DNA of 44,044 nt, from IMG/VR virus record IMGVR_UViG_3300032288_003681, positions 1-44,044 of that record; one strand, written 5' to 3'. The notes under the pieces were generated by a model that made no database searches, was not told where the DNA came from, and was given only the letters and a program-made list of their open reading frames with translations. The translations under genes were made by a program, and so were the position numbers. Below, one piece after another: positions 14,688-21,165 of the stretch (positions are counted from its first letter, which is position 1; every line of letters begins with the position of its first letter). Source of the DNA: a virus.

Positions 14688-14741
14688 AAGTTACAGGTGG
14701 TAGGACAGAAACACAAGTTATTTCTTTGTGTCGTTTGTCAC
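14688..14741 (-). promoter_or_regulatory. Shared-type promoter, minus strand
   Basis: Read on the minus strand: operator GTGACAAACGACAC (14728-14741), -35 TTGTGT (14711-14716), 17-base spacer, -10 TAACTT (14688-14693). It drives the gene starting at 14647. Operator and flank are repeated almost exactly 86 bases upstream. Confidence 0.6.
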
Positions 14742-14773
14742 ACTCACTAGGCTTGCTCGCTGTATGAGTTGTA

Positions 14774-14827
14774 AAGGTACAGGTGACACGGCGCAATAGC
14801 AAGTTGTTTCTTTGTGTCCTTTGTCAC
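14774..14827 (-). promoter_or_regulatory. Second shared-type promoter, minus strand
   Basis: Read on the minus strand: operator GTGACAAAGGACAC (14814-14827), -35 TTGCTA (14797-14802), 17-base spacer, -10 TACCTT (14774-14779). It lies in tandem behind the previous one; about 28 of 30 bases around the two operators are identical. Confidence 0.55.
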
Positions 14828-14906
14828 ACGGCGCAATCGGGCTGTCGGGGTCGGTGTGGGGTGGTGGAGATGGTGGGCTGATGGTGGTCGGGGGCAGGGG
14901 GCTGGT

Positions 14907-14938
14907 CTTACGCCACCGTCGTTCTGGCGTTAGCCCCG
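14907..14938 (+). repeat. Core repeat copy 6
   Basis: The core is at 14907-14920 and AGCCCCG at 14932-14938. CGCCA in the core can pair with TGGCG just before AGCCCCG. It lies between divergent promoters. Confidence 0.75.
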
Positions 14939-15031
14939 TTGGCGGCGGCGGGGGGGCGGGGCTTCCAGCCAGATGTCGGGTCTGGGGGGTTTCTGGCGCA
15001 TCAACGCGTTGAGTAATGTTCACTAACCGAT

Positions 15032-15095
15032 GTGACAAACGCCACACATGAATGTTTGACAAATGCTTGACACTTTCAGAAAGTGCCTGTATCTT
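15032..15095 (+). promoter_or_regulatory. Shared-type promoter with spacer palindrome
   Basis: Operator GTGACAAACGCCAC is at 15032-15045. TTGACA (15067-15072) and TATCTT (15090-15095) are spaced by 17 bases. The palindrome CACTTTC-A-GAAAGTG (15071-15085) overlaps the -35 and spacer, a likely second repressor site. It drives the gene at 15137. Confidence 0.6.
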
Positions 15096-15136
15096 GTTCC
15101 TTGTACCACACACCTATCCCACGAAAGGGGAGAGAC

Positions 15137-15601
15137 ATGACAGAACAACTATTACAGGTGGCATCACTCGCCAACCTGTCAAATCCCGAAGGTGGTGATG
15201 ACCCATTCCAAATGGAAGAAGCAGTCATCTTCGCCTTCACTAGCGATGGCTTCCGTATCCTTGTCCGTGAAGCAGATGCGTACCAAGCATTAGAGATGGT
15301 GACTGACAAGCACCTAGGCAGTTGGGAACTCGGCATCGGCATCATCACAACAGGTTGGGCTTGCCCGATTACCGATGATGGCACAATCGCAGAAGATGGC
15401 ACAATGAGTACCCCACCAAGCGAACACCCCCTTCGTCGCCGTGTGCGTCTTGTGAGTTGCGTGGACAAGGCAAAGCACATGGTGTCATCGCTTCGTTTCG
15501 CTGACGACCCTGACGAACTTATTACCGAGACAAGTGGCTCAGGCTCTCTCGCTAACGCCCTGACAACAGCAATCGGCTACATGGTGGCTCGCACGAACTA
15601 A
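15137..15601 (+). CDS. Hypothetical protein, 154 aa
   Basis: Start at 15137 with GAAAGGGGAGAG upstream. Not recognised. Acidic, with a probable alpha/beta body (EEAVIFAFTSDGFRILV, then SWELGIGIITTGWACPI) and a C-terminal helix. It is a single-gene module with its own promoter and terminator, flanked by core repeats 6 and 7. It has no micropeptide. Confidence 0.65.
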   Translation: MTEQLLQVASLANLSNPEGGDDPFQMEEAVIFAFTSDGFRILVREADAYQALEMVTDKHLGSWELGIGIITTGWACPITDDGTIAEDGTMSTPPSEHPLRRRVRLVSCVDKAKHMVSSLRFADDPDELITETSGSGSLANALTTAIGYMVARTN

Positions 15602-15620
15602 GCCCCTCACAGGCTCGCTC

Positions 15621-15665
15621 AAAGCCCTACCGACCCTCGGACACGACAGGTCTGTGGGGCTTTCT
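15621..15665 (+). terminator. Terminator after the 15137 gene
   Basis: AAAGCCCTAC (15621-15630) pairs with GTGGGGCTTT with one mismatch and is followed by a short CTG tail. It is a probable intrinsic terminator with a weak T-run. Confidence 0.5.
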
Positions 15666-15704
15666 GCTGTCCGTGAACTTGTTGCCCACCTGCTAAGTAG
15701 TCGT

Positions 15705-15749
15705 CTTCCCCCACCGTCATAAGTAGTACGGGTGCGCTTCGCAGCCCCG
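15705..15749 (+). repeat. Core repeat copy 7
   Basis: CTTCCCCCACCGTC is at 15705-15718 and AGCCCCG at 15743-15749, with GCTTCGC just before it. The text around AGCCCCG closely resembles copy 11 (GCTTCGCAGCCCCG in both). Confidence 0.72.
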
Positions 15750-15804
15750 GCGGGTTTGCCATCCCAGTTGCCATCCCAGTCGGCAGCGGCAGGAATAGGG
15801 GCAT

Positions 15805-15852
15805 AAAAAAACCCGTTGAGTGCGTCAGCGTGAAACGCACCCAACGGGCTTT
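15805..15852 (-). terminator. Terminator of the 17005-15875 operon
   Basis: CCCGTTG (15812-15818) pairs with CAACGGG (15842-15848) and an inner TGCGT/ACGCA extends the stem. On the minus strand the hairpin is followed by TTTTTTT, a strong intrinsic terminator after the micropeptide gene. Confidence 0.75.
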
Positions 15853-15874
15853 ATGACTTTGGCTTGCGCCTTAG

Positions 15875-15931
15875 TCAGATGTCAGAGGAGAACAAGATTA
15901 TGAACAGTCCAACACAAAAGATGACAGACAT
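15875..15931 (-). CDS. Single-helix micropeptide, 18 aa
   Basis: MSVIFCVGLFIILFSSDI starts on the last base of the preceding stop codon (TGATG) and ends just before a strong terminator. It is the last gene of a four-gene operon. The M-S/N-x-hydrophobic-Phe-Val pattern and length match the micropeptides at 17991, 19872, 22297, 23039 and 23646. It is probably a single membrane helix. Confidence 0.6.
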   Translation of the reverse strand: MSVIFCVGLFIILFSSDI

Positions 15932-16203
15932 CACTTTGACTTCACCTGCTTGTAATACTCCATAGCAGGGGTGTTCCACGCAGGCGCAAGTCGGCGAGCA
16001 AGGCTTGCCACTACCCAAATCATGCGCTCGTCTGAGATGCCGTGCGTGTTCAGATACTCGCCTGCCTCTAAATCGCCTAGCACTATTTCTAGTGCCTCTG
16101 AGCCAGTAGTGCCGAGCGTGAAGTATTGCTCGTCTAACAAATCAACCAGTTCTTCGTTAGTCAAGTCCGTGAGGGGACTTTCGGGTTCTAAATGTATGTC
16201 CAT
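15931..16203 (-). CDS. Hypothetical protein, 90 aa
   Basis: Start at 16203 (MDIHLEPESPLTDLTNEELVD) with AAGGAGAAG upstream, preferred to 16248. It is acidic and helical, ending WNTPAMEYYKQVKSK. Not recognised. Its start lies within the end of the DUF4314 gene and its stop overlaps the micropeptide start. Confidence 0.62.
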   Translation of the reverse strand: MDIHLEPESPLTDLTNEELVDLLDEQYFTLGTTGSEALEIVLGDLEAGEYLNTHGISDERMIWVVASLARRLAPAWNTPAMEYYKQVKSK

Positions 16204-16406
16204 GTATCTTCTCCTTGTATTAGACCGAGTGATGAGCCGTTGTCCCACTTGACATGAAGAGTACCCATGTCGTCAATGTAGTCCACAACGCCTTCATCAC
16301 CGTTTTGTAGTTTTGTGTATGGGTCTGAGCAATGGATAAGGCGTACTCGCTTTCCAGCGAATACGCCCTTCACCCATTCGTTTGCGAGTTGGTCAATGCG
16401 TTTCAT
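16188..16406 (-). CDS. DUF4314-like protein
   Basis: 72 residues from the ATG at 16406, which overlaps the previous stop (TAATG). GKRVRLIHCSDPYTKLQNGD (about 15-34), then EGVVDYIDDMGTLHVKWDNG and a final EDTW follow the DUF4314 pattern, a small beta-barrel-like domain found in phages and mobile elements. Its molecular role is not known. Confidence 0.7.
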   Translation of the reverse strand: MKRIDQLANEWVKGVFAGKRVRLIHCSDPYTKLQNGDEGVVDYIDDMGTLHVKWDNGSSLGLIQGEDTWTYI

Positions 16407-17005
16407 TAGCAAATCTGAAATCCACCACAGTTTGCCAAGAAAGTAATGAACTCACGAACATTCTTTTTGTCAAACGGATAGTTCTTTGCCCAATGTTGCT
16501 GACCACCAGTTCCCTGACAGCCGTTACATTCTTTTGTTTCTTCTGTCCAGCCCTCAGGCTTCTCAACAATGGTGTAGGTCGGAAGTTGTCCGTTACCAGT
16601 ACCCTCGTTGTCTTTCTCATTCATCATGGCTTCCATGAGGTCGTAAGAGATAGATGCCTTGTATTCGTTTTTCTCTTTCGGGTTGGTGTACCAAGTACGC
16701 TTCCCTGTCGCCTGACAATGAACACATGGGCGAATAGGCAAAGACGCAAGCCATTCGGTGCGTGTCTGCTCGTAGTTGTCTAGCGTTCCGTCACGCAGGC
16801 TCTTGCGAAGTGCCTTAGCAAGTTCTTTCGCATCTTCTGCATCAAGCCCATCTCCGTCATTGGAATAGCCGTTCTCAACCGTACAGGTCAGTTCAGGTGC
16901 GACAAACTCGCAGTATTCCCATAAGGGTCGCCACCACCACACATTATTGCGGAAGTATGCGCCCTTCTCATTCTTTGGCTCTATGCCATAAACATCCATT
17001 CCCAT
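16406..17005 (-). CDS. Protein with DnaJ-type zinc motifs, 199 aa
   Basis: Start at 17005 (MGMDVYGIEPKNEKG) with AGAAAGGGG upstream; the longer frame to 17389 crosses a core repeat and a promoter. Two CxxCxGxG motifs, CVHCQATGK and CNGCQGTGG, form a DnaJ-like zinc-finger pair. The N-terminus, with clustered Trp and an acidic helix, resembles small phage proteins of unknown role. It heads a four-gene operon driven by a shared-type promoter and ending in a micropeptide. Confidence 0.68.
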   Translation of the reverse strand: MGMDVYGIEPKNEKGAYFRNNVWWWRPLWEYCEFVAPELTCTVENGYSNDGDGLDAEDAKELAKALRKSLRDGTLDNYEQTRTEWLASLPIRPCVHCQATGKRTWYTNPKEKNEYKASISYDLMEAMMNEKDNEGTGNGQLPTYTIVEKPEGWTEETKECNGCQGTGGQQHWAKNYPFDKKNVREFITFLANCGGFQIC

Positions 17006-17034
17006 TGGATACCCCTTTCTAGTAGGTAGTAGAG

Positions 17035-17088
17035 AGTGTAATAGACACATGGCACTTGTCAATAGGTTATTTTTGTGTCGTTCGTCAC
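17035..17088 (-). promoter_or_regulatory. Shared-type promoter, minus strand
   Basis: Read on the minus strand: operator GTGACGAACGACAC (17075-17088), -35 TTGACA (17057-17062), 16-base spacer, -10 TACACT (17035-17040). It drives the operon starting at 17005. Confidence 0.65.
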
Positions 17089-17132
17089 ACCTGTACATGA
17101 ACTTGTACAAGTCGCATCCGTGCTGGCGAGTT

Positions 17133-17190
17133 CTTCCGCCACCGTCGGTTTTTGTCTGGTAGCCCCGTCCGGCAAAAACGCGCCGCGGGG
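17133..17190 (+). repeat. Core repeat copy 8 with AGCCCCG hairpins
   Basis: The core is at 17133-17146 and AGCCCCG at 17161-17167. GTTTTTGTCTGG and CCGGCAAAAAC pair around it with one bulge, leaving AGCCCCG in the loop. Alternatively AGCCCCG pairs with CGGGGCT a little further on. The two structures exclude each other. Confidence 0.72.
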
Positions 17191-17247
17191 CTTCCGTGCC
17201 ATCTGGGAGTTCTTCTGGGTTCTGAGGCTGTGACTGGGCAAAACAAA

Positions 17248-17273
17248 AGCCCCACGCCGTAAAGCGTGGGGCT
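17248..17273 (-). terminator. Terminator after the 17298 gene
   Basis: AGCCCCACGC (17248-17257) and GCGTGGGGCT (17264-17273) form a perfect 10-base stem. On the minus strand it is followed by TTTTGTTTTG. It is a strong intrinsic terminator. Confidence 0.78.
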
Positions 17274-17297
17274 AGTGTTTCGGGTTTGCTCTTGCGA

Positions 17298-17492
17298 TTA
17301 TTTGGTGATTGCGTTTGCAAACTTCTCAGCGTCAAAACGGTAGTTCTCGGATTGTAGGGCTTTGGCGATTGCTTTGATAGCCTCGTCAAAACCTTTCAGC
17401 GTTGCTTCTGCCTGTGGCATCATGCTCGCTTCCAAGTCTTTGCGCTTGTCGTTGAGAAACTTTGCCAGCAGGACATAGTCCTTGCGTGTCAT
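17298..17492 (-). CDS. Small helical protein, 64 aa
   Basis: Start at 17492 (MTRKDYVLLAKFLNDKRKDL) with AAGGGGAAACC upstream. The product is helical, with a C-terminal YRFDAEKFANAITK. The layout resembles short conserved actinophage proteins of unknown role. It is a single-gene module with a shared-type promoter near 17643 and its own terminator. No micropeptide is present. Confidence 0.65.
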   Translation of the reverse strand: MTRKDYVLLAKFLNDKRKDLEASMMPQAEATLKGFDEAIKAIAKALQSENYRFDAEKFANAITK

Positions 17493-17642
17493 GGTTTCCC
17501 CTTCTCGGTGCTTTGGTTGTAAGTGAGACAGGTGCGCTTGTCTAAGGCGCACCCCCTACCCCGACAGTTCCCCCCTATGGTTTCAGGTCACAGATTATGT
17601 GGAGCAATCCCAAAAGGCTTCGGTTCAGTTGTCTCACTTGTA

Positions 17643-17686
17643 AGGGTACAGGTGTCACCCACACATTGCAACATGACATTTGTCAC
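17643..17686 (-). promoter_or_regulatory. Shared-type promoter next to LexA-like boxes
   Basis: Read on the minus strand: operator-like GTGACAAATGTCAT (17673-17686), -35 TTGCAA (17666-17671), 17-base spacer, -10 TACCCT (17643-17648). It drives the gene at 17492. The first LexA-like box abuts the operator. Confidence 0.6.
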
Positions 17687-17797
17687 AGAACAGGTGTTCG
17701 CCGAACAAGTGTTCGCATGAGACACAAACGCCCAAACTGTCTCACGCTACGAACAGGTGTTCGCCTGAGACATTCGGAGCCAAACTGTCTCACTCAC
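17687..17797. promoter_or_regulatory. Three LexA-like boxes in 48-base tandem repeats
   Basis: AGAACAGGTGTTCG (17687-17700), CGAACAAGTGTTCG (17702-17715) and CGAACAGGTGTTCG (17750-17763) match the actinobacterial SOS box CGAAC-N4-GTTCG. Boxes 2 and 3 each begin a 48-base repeat that continues with GAGACA...CCAAACTGTCTCAC, itself an inverted repeat. It could bind host LexA or a phage repressor. Confidence 0.6.
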
Positions 17798-17837
17798 TCG
17801 CACACCCCCCCCGTGAACTCGCCCTTCGCCCGTGCTT

Positions 17838-17897
17838 CTTGCGCCACCGTCGCTTTGGGGTCTTGAGCCCCGGCCGGAAAAACCGGCCCGCGGGGCT
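17838..17897 (+). repeat. Core repeat copy 9 with AGCCCCG hairpin
   Basis: CTTGCGCCACCGTC is at 17838-17851 and AGCCCCG at 17866-17872. AGCCCCGGCCGG-AAAAA-CCGGC...CGGGGCT forms a very stable hairpin. Confidence 0.75.
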
Positions 17898-17952
17898 ACT
17901 GGGGCGACGCTCAGGTTGCCATCGGCAGCGGCGATGTCGGCTGAGGAAAGAC

Positions 17953-17982
17953 TTGACATCGGCGAGGCTGTGTGTGTAAAGT
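17953..17982 (+). promoter_or_regulatory. Promoter of leaderless micropeptide gene
   Basis: TTGACA (17953-17958) and TAAAGT (17977-17982) are spaced by 18 bases (or TGTAAA with 16). The ATG at 17991 follows the -10 by eight bases, so the transcript should start at or next to the start codon. Confidence 0.55.
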
Positions 17983-17990
17983 GACTAACA

Positions 17991-18041
17991 ATGAACTCAC
18001 TACTATTTGTAATAGCCCTAATCATTGTGCTTAGTGCCTAA
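17991..18041 (+). CDS. Single-helix micropeptide, 16 aa
   Basis: MNSLLFVIALIIVLSA differs at only two positions from the peptide at 23039 (MNSLLFVIALIIILTF has VLSA replaced by ILTF in the last four), with many synonymous codon changes. It has its own near-leaderless promoter and comes first rather than last before the 18118 gene. Conservation of the peptide over the DNA argues for translation. Confidence 0.62.
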   Translation: MNSLLFVIALIIVLSA

Positions 18042-18058
18042 TGTCACAAAACAACTAC

Positions 18059-18087
18059 TTGACTAATGGCTACTAACTTGGTAGTCT
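18059..18087 (+). promoter_or_regulatory. Promoter for the 18118 gene
   Basis: TTGACT (18059-18064) and TAGTCT (18082-18087) are spaced by 17 bases. The operator is not recognisable beyond a partial TGTCACAAAACAAC upstream. Confidence 0.45.
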
Positions 18088-18117
18088 GAAAGTCTCAACT
18101 CACAAAAGGGGGGAATC

Positions 18118-18474
18118 ATGACTGATTCTGTCATTGAGTGGGAAGTGATAAGCAACACTTCAGACGAAGTGGAGTGGGACGATGCGAACTTTGTGTTCGC
18201 TGAAGTAGCCAACACGCTCATTGCTCATAATGAGGAACTCAACGAAGGCGACACTTGGTGGCGTGTTCAGGGATTCCCGTTGTGGGGCGGTGGGCGCAAT
18301 GGTATTTTCCGCGCCGATAGTCCGATGGAGTTGTTGGAGAGTATTACCGTTCGTTCGGACTGGTCATTGCGCTACACGCTTGACCCCGAAACGATGATTC
18401 TCACTTGTCACCTTTCTCACCACGATGCAAGCGGAACTTTCACGGTGCAGGCAACGCCTAATCCAGACCGCTAA
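18118..18474 (+). CDS. Hypothetical acidic protein, 118 aa
   Basis: ATG after AAAAGGGGGGAATC. Not recognised. Acidic and tryptophan-rich (EGDTWWRVQGFPLWGGG near 62-78), probably beta-rich to the C-terminus. It is followed by a terminator and core repeat 10. The 3' flank (terminator plus repeat) closely parallels that of the unrelated gene at 21229. Confidence 0.65.
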   Translation: MTDSVIEWEVISNTSDEVEWDDANFVFAEVANTLIAHNEELNEGDTWWRVQGFPLWGGGRNGIFRADSPMELLESITVRSDWSLRYTLDPETMILTCHLSHHDASGTFTVQATPNPDR

Positions 18475-18495
18475 TCCAACCAACCACAACCAAGC

Positions 18496-18530
18496 AAGCC
18501 CGTTCCCGAAAGGGGGCGGGCTTGTTGTTT
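18496..18530 (+). terminator. Terminator after the 18118 gene
   Basis: AAGCCCG (18496-18502) and CGGGCTT (18517-18523) with inner CCC/GGG pairing, then TTGTTGTTT. The interior GTTCCCGAAAGGGGGCGGGC is shared with the terminator at 21621. Confidence 0.75.
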
Positions 18531-18541
18531 GTACGCACTCT

Positions 18542-18598
18542 CTTCCGCCACCGTCATAGTAGTGAGACTGCCATCGGCAGCCCCGCTACCCGATGGCA
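18542..18598 (+). repeat. Core repeat copy 10 with AGCCCCG-loop hairpin
   Basis: The core is at 18542-18555 and AGCCCCG at 18579-18585. CTGCCATCGG and CCGATGGCAG form a perfect 10-base stem with CAGCCCCGCTAC as the loop. The rest of the gap to 18954 is AT-rich with repeated TTTGACT/TTTGACC words and a second hairpin. Confidence 0.8.
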
Positions 18599-18785
18599 GT
18601 AAGCCCCCGAACGTTCTATCTCAGCACGTTTGAGTTTGACTTTTTTTGTGTTTGACTCAGTTTTGACCACTTTGAGTAAGAAACTTTTACTTTTCACCAC
18701 TATCCGTGTTTATCTAAGCAAAACTGGCAAAAAACTAAGGCCAGAAAGTCCCCGTCGAGGGCCGGTTCTTCTGGGCCGTGCGAGA

Positions 18786-18818
18786 GTCCCGATGCTCGCA
18801 TCGCCCTTCGGGGCTTAC
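18786..18818 (+). other. AGTCCCG...CGGGGCT hairpin
   Basis: AGTCCCGATG...TCGGGGCT can pair in a structure like those at 21077 and 22625, with the mismatch arm reversed. It lies in the long non-coding leader of the 18954 gene. Confidence 0.45.
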
Positions 18819-18870
18819 GGGCGCACGCACGGGCGCAGTCGCACACGAGGCTGGCTTCCGATGAAGGGCT

Positions 18871-18913
18871 GTGACAAACGACACTTGTGTTTTGTGTTGT
18901 TGTTCCGTACACT
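18871..18913 (+). promoter_or_regulatory. Shared-type promoter, plus strand
   Basis: Operator GTGACAAACGACAC (18871-18884), -35 TTGTGT (18885-18890), 17-base spacer, -10 TACACT (18908-18913). It drives the gene at 18954. Confidence 0.65.
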
Positions 18914-18953
18914 TACAGTTGTTACATACACCTACACCCTTGGGGGGTAAAAA

Positions 18954-19532
18954 ATGGAAGAAGAAAATAGTCCAGAGCAAGTTCTTGCGATGGTCGTGGA
19001 AAAAGCAAAACAAGCAAAGTGGATACTTTGTGAAGAGAATGGTGGCATAGCAGACGCACCACCAATACTCTTCGGAGAGTTCGCAAACGGCGATGGCTTC
19101 ATCGCCCCCGACCTTATGGAAGGTCACCCAACAGACACCTTGCCTGTAATGCTAGACGGCTTGCTACAAGGAATGACCGAGCAGTACGGAACACCAAAGT
19201 TCCTGTGGCTTGCTTATGTCGTAGAGGGCTACTGTCGTCCAGCAATGACAGACGAAGAAATGGAAAAAGCACAGCGTGGAGAAATGGAAGAGGACTACAA
19301 AAAAAATCCTTCCACAGATGTCCGTGAGGGCATTATCGCTACTGTCTATCCGTGGGACGGAGAAGCAATAGCGCAGACGCTTCTGTATCGCTATGACGAC
19401 AACGGTATGCCTGTCTTTGACGAGGCTGACGACTTCCAAGAGGTTGGGAAAACAGGTGGTGGCAACATTCCTGACTTGTTCCAAATGTTCATTACTCATT
19501 GTCGCCGTGTCGTAGAGGCAAAGAACAACTAA
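18954..19532 (+). CDS. Hypothetical acidic protein, 192 aa
   Basis: ATG with CTTGGGGGGTAAAAA upstream. Not recognised. The sequence is acidic, with a helical start (SPEQVLAMVVEKAKQAKW), a long acidic central helix (TDEEMEKAQRGEMEEDYKK) and an aromatic-containing end. It is the largest protein in the plus-strand module array. It has its own promoter and a terminator; no micropeptide follows. Confidence 0.68.
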   Translation: MEEENSPEQVLAMVVEKAKQAKWILCEENGGIADAPPILFGEFANGDGFIAPDLMEGHPTDTLPVMLDGLLQGMTEQYGTPKFLWLAYVVEGYCRPAMTDEEMEKAQRGEMEEDYKKNPSTDVREGIIATVYPWDGEAIAQTLLYRYDDNGMPVFDEADDFQEVGKTGGGNIPDLFQMFITHCRRVVEAKNN

Positions 19533-19547
19533 GTCCCCCCAAGAGCC

Positions 19548-19590
19548 AAGGGGTCGTTCGCCGAGTTACATCGGTGGGCGACCCCTTTGT
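19548..19590 (+). terminator. Terminator after the 18954 gene
   Basis: AAGGGGTCG (19548-19556) pairs with CGACCCCTT (19579-19587) across a GC-rich loop, followed by TTGTG. It is a probable terminator with a weak T-run. Confidence 0.6.
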
Positions 19591-19609
19591 GCTGTCCCCG
19601 AATAGTTCT

Positions 19610-19654
19610 CTTCCCCCACCGTCATAATAGAGTTGGGTCTGCTTCGCAGCCCCG
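19610..19654 (+). repeat. Core repeat copy 11
   Basis: CTTCCCCCACCGTC is at 19610-19623 and AGCCCCG at 19648-19654, preceded by TCTGCTTCGC. Immediately beyond lies a TATAAA that may be the -10 of the next gene. Confidence 0.75.
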
Positions 19655-19668
19655 CTAGTATAAACATT

Positions 19669-19875
19669 ATGACCTACGCCTTATTTCGTTGTGTATATTG
19701 CGACCACCCAGTTTCAGTCGGTGAAAGTGGAGTGATGAAGCAGGTCTTGTGTTGGGTTCGGTCAAACAACAACACATCTCCGAAGGGCATACAGAGTCAG
19801 CATCGGTACGCACACGCTGTGTGCTTGGAAACGGATTTACACGGCAGGTCTGAACAAGCCGAGACCCTGTTTTAG
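19669..19875 (+). CDS. Small Cys/His protein, 68 aa
   Basis: Start at 19669 (MTYALFRCVYCDHPVSVGE); TATAAA ends six bases earlier, so the mRNA may be leaderless. The CVYC pair near residue 8 with CW, HRYAHAVC later could bind zinc. It is convergent with the micropeptide at 19872-19925, overlapping by four bases. Function is unknown. Confidence 0.6.
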   Translation: MTYALFRCVYCDHPVSVGESGVMKQVLCWVRSNNNTSPKGIQSQHRYAHAVCLETDLHGRSEQAETLF

Positions 19876-19925
19876 TTCAGGAAAAGAACAAGACCAATGG
19901 CGACAACAAAGATGATGCTCATCAT
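19872..19925 (-). CDS. Single-helix micropeptide, 17 aa
   Basis: MMSIIFVVAIGLVLFLN ends the minus-strand operon 20727-19872. The ATG overlaps the previous stop (AATGATG). It has the M-S-I-I-F-V start of the family and a fully hydrophobic body with a single terminal Asn. Probably membrane-spanning. Confidence 0.6.
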   Translation of the reverse strand: MMSIIFVVAIGLVLFLN

Positions 19926-20320
19926 TGGTGCGCCTTGCGCCAGCCACCATTGCCATCGCCAAAGTAAGTGTCGGGCTTACCGTTGCCGACTTTCTTCCAA
20001 GTCCAAGCCCAGCGACAGCACGAAGGGTGAAGTGTCCCATCGTCACCATCATCACGAAAGTCCGTGTGTATGAAGTTCGGGTGACAGCCACCTTGAAACT
20101 TGTTACCAAGCAACGGGAAAGTGGTCAGAAACTTTACAACGCAGTCGTGACACATACTCAGAAAGCGTGTCTCTTCTCCACCTATCAGCACATCAACGCA
20201 GTCGTCAAAGCCCCCGTAGTAGCCGAAGCAGTCAATAGGTAAAGACCAACCCCCATCAGGGGACACGCTTTGTTGTGTGTTGCGTTGTTCTAAACCACAA
20301 GTATCACAGGTAATACTCAT
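19922..20320 (-). CDS. Cysteine-rich protein, 132 aa
   Basis: Start at 20320 overlaps the stop of the upstream gene (GAATGAG). Cysteines occur as CDTC near the N-terminus and CHDC in the middle, with others near the end (PSCCRW), suggesting two zinc sites. A region rich in Gly/Asp/Phe follows (CFGYYGGFDDC). Not recognised. Confidence 0.65.
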   Translation of the reverse strand: MSITCDTCGLEQRNTQQSVSPDGGWSLPIDCFGYYGGFDDCVDVLIGGEETRFLSMCHDCVVKFLTTFPLLGNKFQGGCHPNFIHTDFRDDGDDGTLHPSCCRWAWTWKKVGNGKPDTYFGDGNGGWRKAHQ

Positions 20321-20490
20321 TCTTCCTCTACTGAATAGTCAGAGTTCCACCAAGTTAGTTTTCCTGTGTTGGTTTCTAGAACGCTTGTCAAATGGTCAAG
20401 GTACGCATTGACTATTTCGTTAGCAGACTTTTCATCGTCAGCCTCAAACCCGTCAAGGTGCAAGGTTATTGTGCCTGTGTAGTTTTTCAT
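20317..20490 (-). CDS. Hypothetical protein, 57 aa
   Basis: MKNYTGTITLHLDGFEADDE... has strand-then-helix character and an acidic end (WWNSDYSVEEE). The ATG has GAAAGAAGAAA upstream and the stop overlaps the next start. It starts ten bases after the stop of the membrane protein gene ending at 20500. Not recognised. Confidence 0.6.
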   Translation of the reverse strand: MKNYTGTITLHLDGFEADDEKSANEIVNAYLDHLTSVLETNTGKLTWWNSDYSVEEE

Positions 20491-20499
20491 TTTCTTCTT

Positions 20500-20727
20500 T
20501 CAGGGTTGGTAGATGTTGTACCCGTACGGGTCGTACAAGGTCGTTGTTGTTTCACACGGGTAGTGATAATACTCGCAGTCAGATAGACCTTGCTTCTCAT
20601 CTCCGATAGAGGCGAGAAGAATGAGTGTCGTACCGATGAGGCTTGTCCAAAAGACAAACCGTACACACGAACGCACCTTGTAGTAGATAGGTGGGTGACT
20701 TGTTTTTTCTTCACGCAACTTTTTCAT
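20500..20727 (-). CDS. Single-pass membrane protein with YDPYGY tail, 75 aa
   Basis: MKKLREEKTSHPPIYYKVRS precedes a membrane helix (about 21-41). An outer segment ends in CEYYHYPCETTTTLYDPYGY. The helix start (VRSCVRFVFW) and the tail match the plus-strand protein at 23454 (VRTCVRFVFW, and HYPCETPTTIYDPYGY). The two are paralogs in separate modules on opposite strands. The -10 ends seven bases before the ATG, so the mRNA is probably leaderless. Confidence 0.72.
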   Translation of the reverse strand: MKKLREEKTSHPPIYYKVRSCVRFVFWTSLIGTTLILLASIGDEKQGLSDCEYYHYPCETTTTLYDPYGYNIYQP

Positions 20728-20734
20728 AGAGTGA

Positions 20735-20777
20735 AGGGTACAGGTGTCAAACACACATTGCAAGTGCCGTTTGTCAC
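20735..20777 (-). promoter_or_regulatory. Shared-type promoter, minus strand
   Basis: Read on the minus strand: operator GTGACAAACGGCAC (20764-20777), -35 TTGCAA (20758-20763), 17-base spacer, -10 TACCCT (20735-20740). It is close to the ATG of the 20727 gene, consistent with leaderless transcription. Confidence 0.65.
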
Positions 20778-20831
20778 ACAGGGAGAAGCGAGGAAGGGAG
20801 TGAGTGAATAGACGGCGAAGAACAACTCGCT

Positions 20832-20886
20832 CTTGCGCCACCGTCGTAATGGGGCTGAGGGGTAGCGGGGCTAACGCGCAGCCCCA
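20832..20886 (+). repeat. Core repeat copy 12
   Basis: CTTGCGCCACCGTC is at 20832-20845. GGGGCT...AGCCCC flanks AACGCGC just downstream; AGCCCCA at 20880-20886 is the AGCCCCG equivalent. It lies between divergent promoters. Confidence 0.72.
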
Positions 20887-21017
20887 GAAGAAGCCAGGCG
20901 AAGGGGGTTGAAACCAGGCAAGTCGGTTGGTTTGTGTTTTGGTTTTTTCTTTTTTTGACCACGCAGCGTAATAAACTTTGTTTTTTGACCACTTTTAGTG
21001 AGATTGCGCCAAAAAAC

Positions 21018-21045
21018 TTGACAAAAACGGACTTCGTGTTATGCT
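21018..21045 (+). promoter_or_regulatory. Promoter within the AT-rich leader block
   Basis: TTGACA (21018-21023) and TATGCT (21040-21045) are spaced by 16 bases. The promoter lies after an AT-rich stretch with repeated TTTTTTGACCAC. It would transcribe the hairpin at 21077 and possibly a separate small RNA before the gene at 21229. Confidence 0.5.
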
Positions 21046-21076
21046 TTTTACCATCAGCGCACCCGTCGCATCTGGG

Positions 21077-21114
21077 AGCCCCGATGGTAGCGATGCTGAC
21101 ATCGGGACTATCCC
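21077..21114 (+). other. AGCCCCGATG...CATCGGGACT hairpin
   Basis: AGCCCCGATG pairs with CATCGGGACT with a single C-A mismatch at the third position. The same mismatch occurs in the hairpin at 22625, where the inner bases differ but still pair. Confidence 0.5.
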
Positions 21115-21165
21115 GCGCGCGCGACGGAGTTTCTCGGCTGTGGCTTGGTCTGCCTCGGCTGGCGT

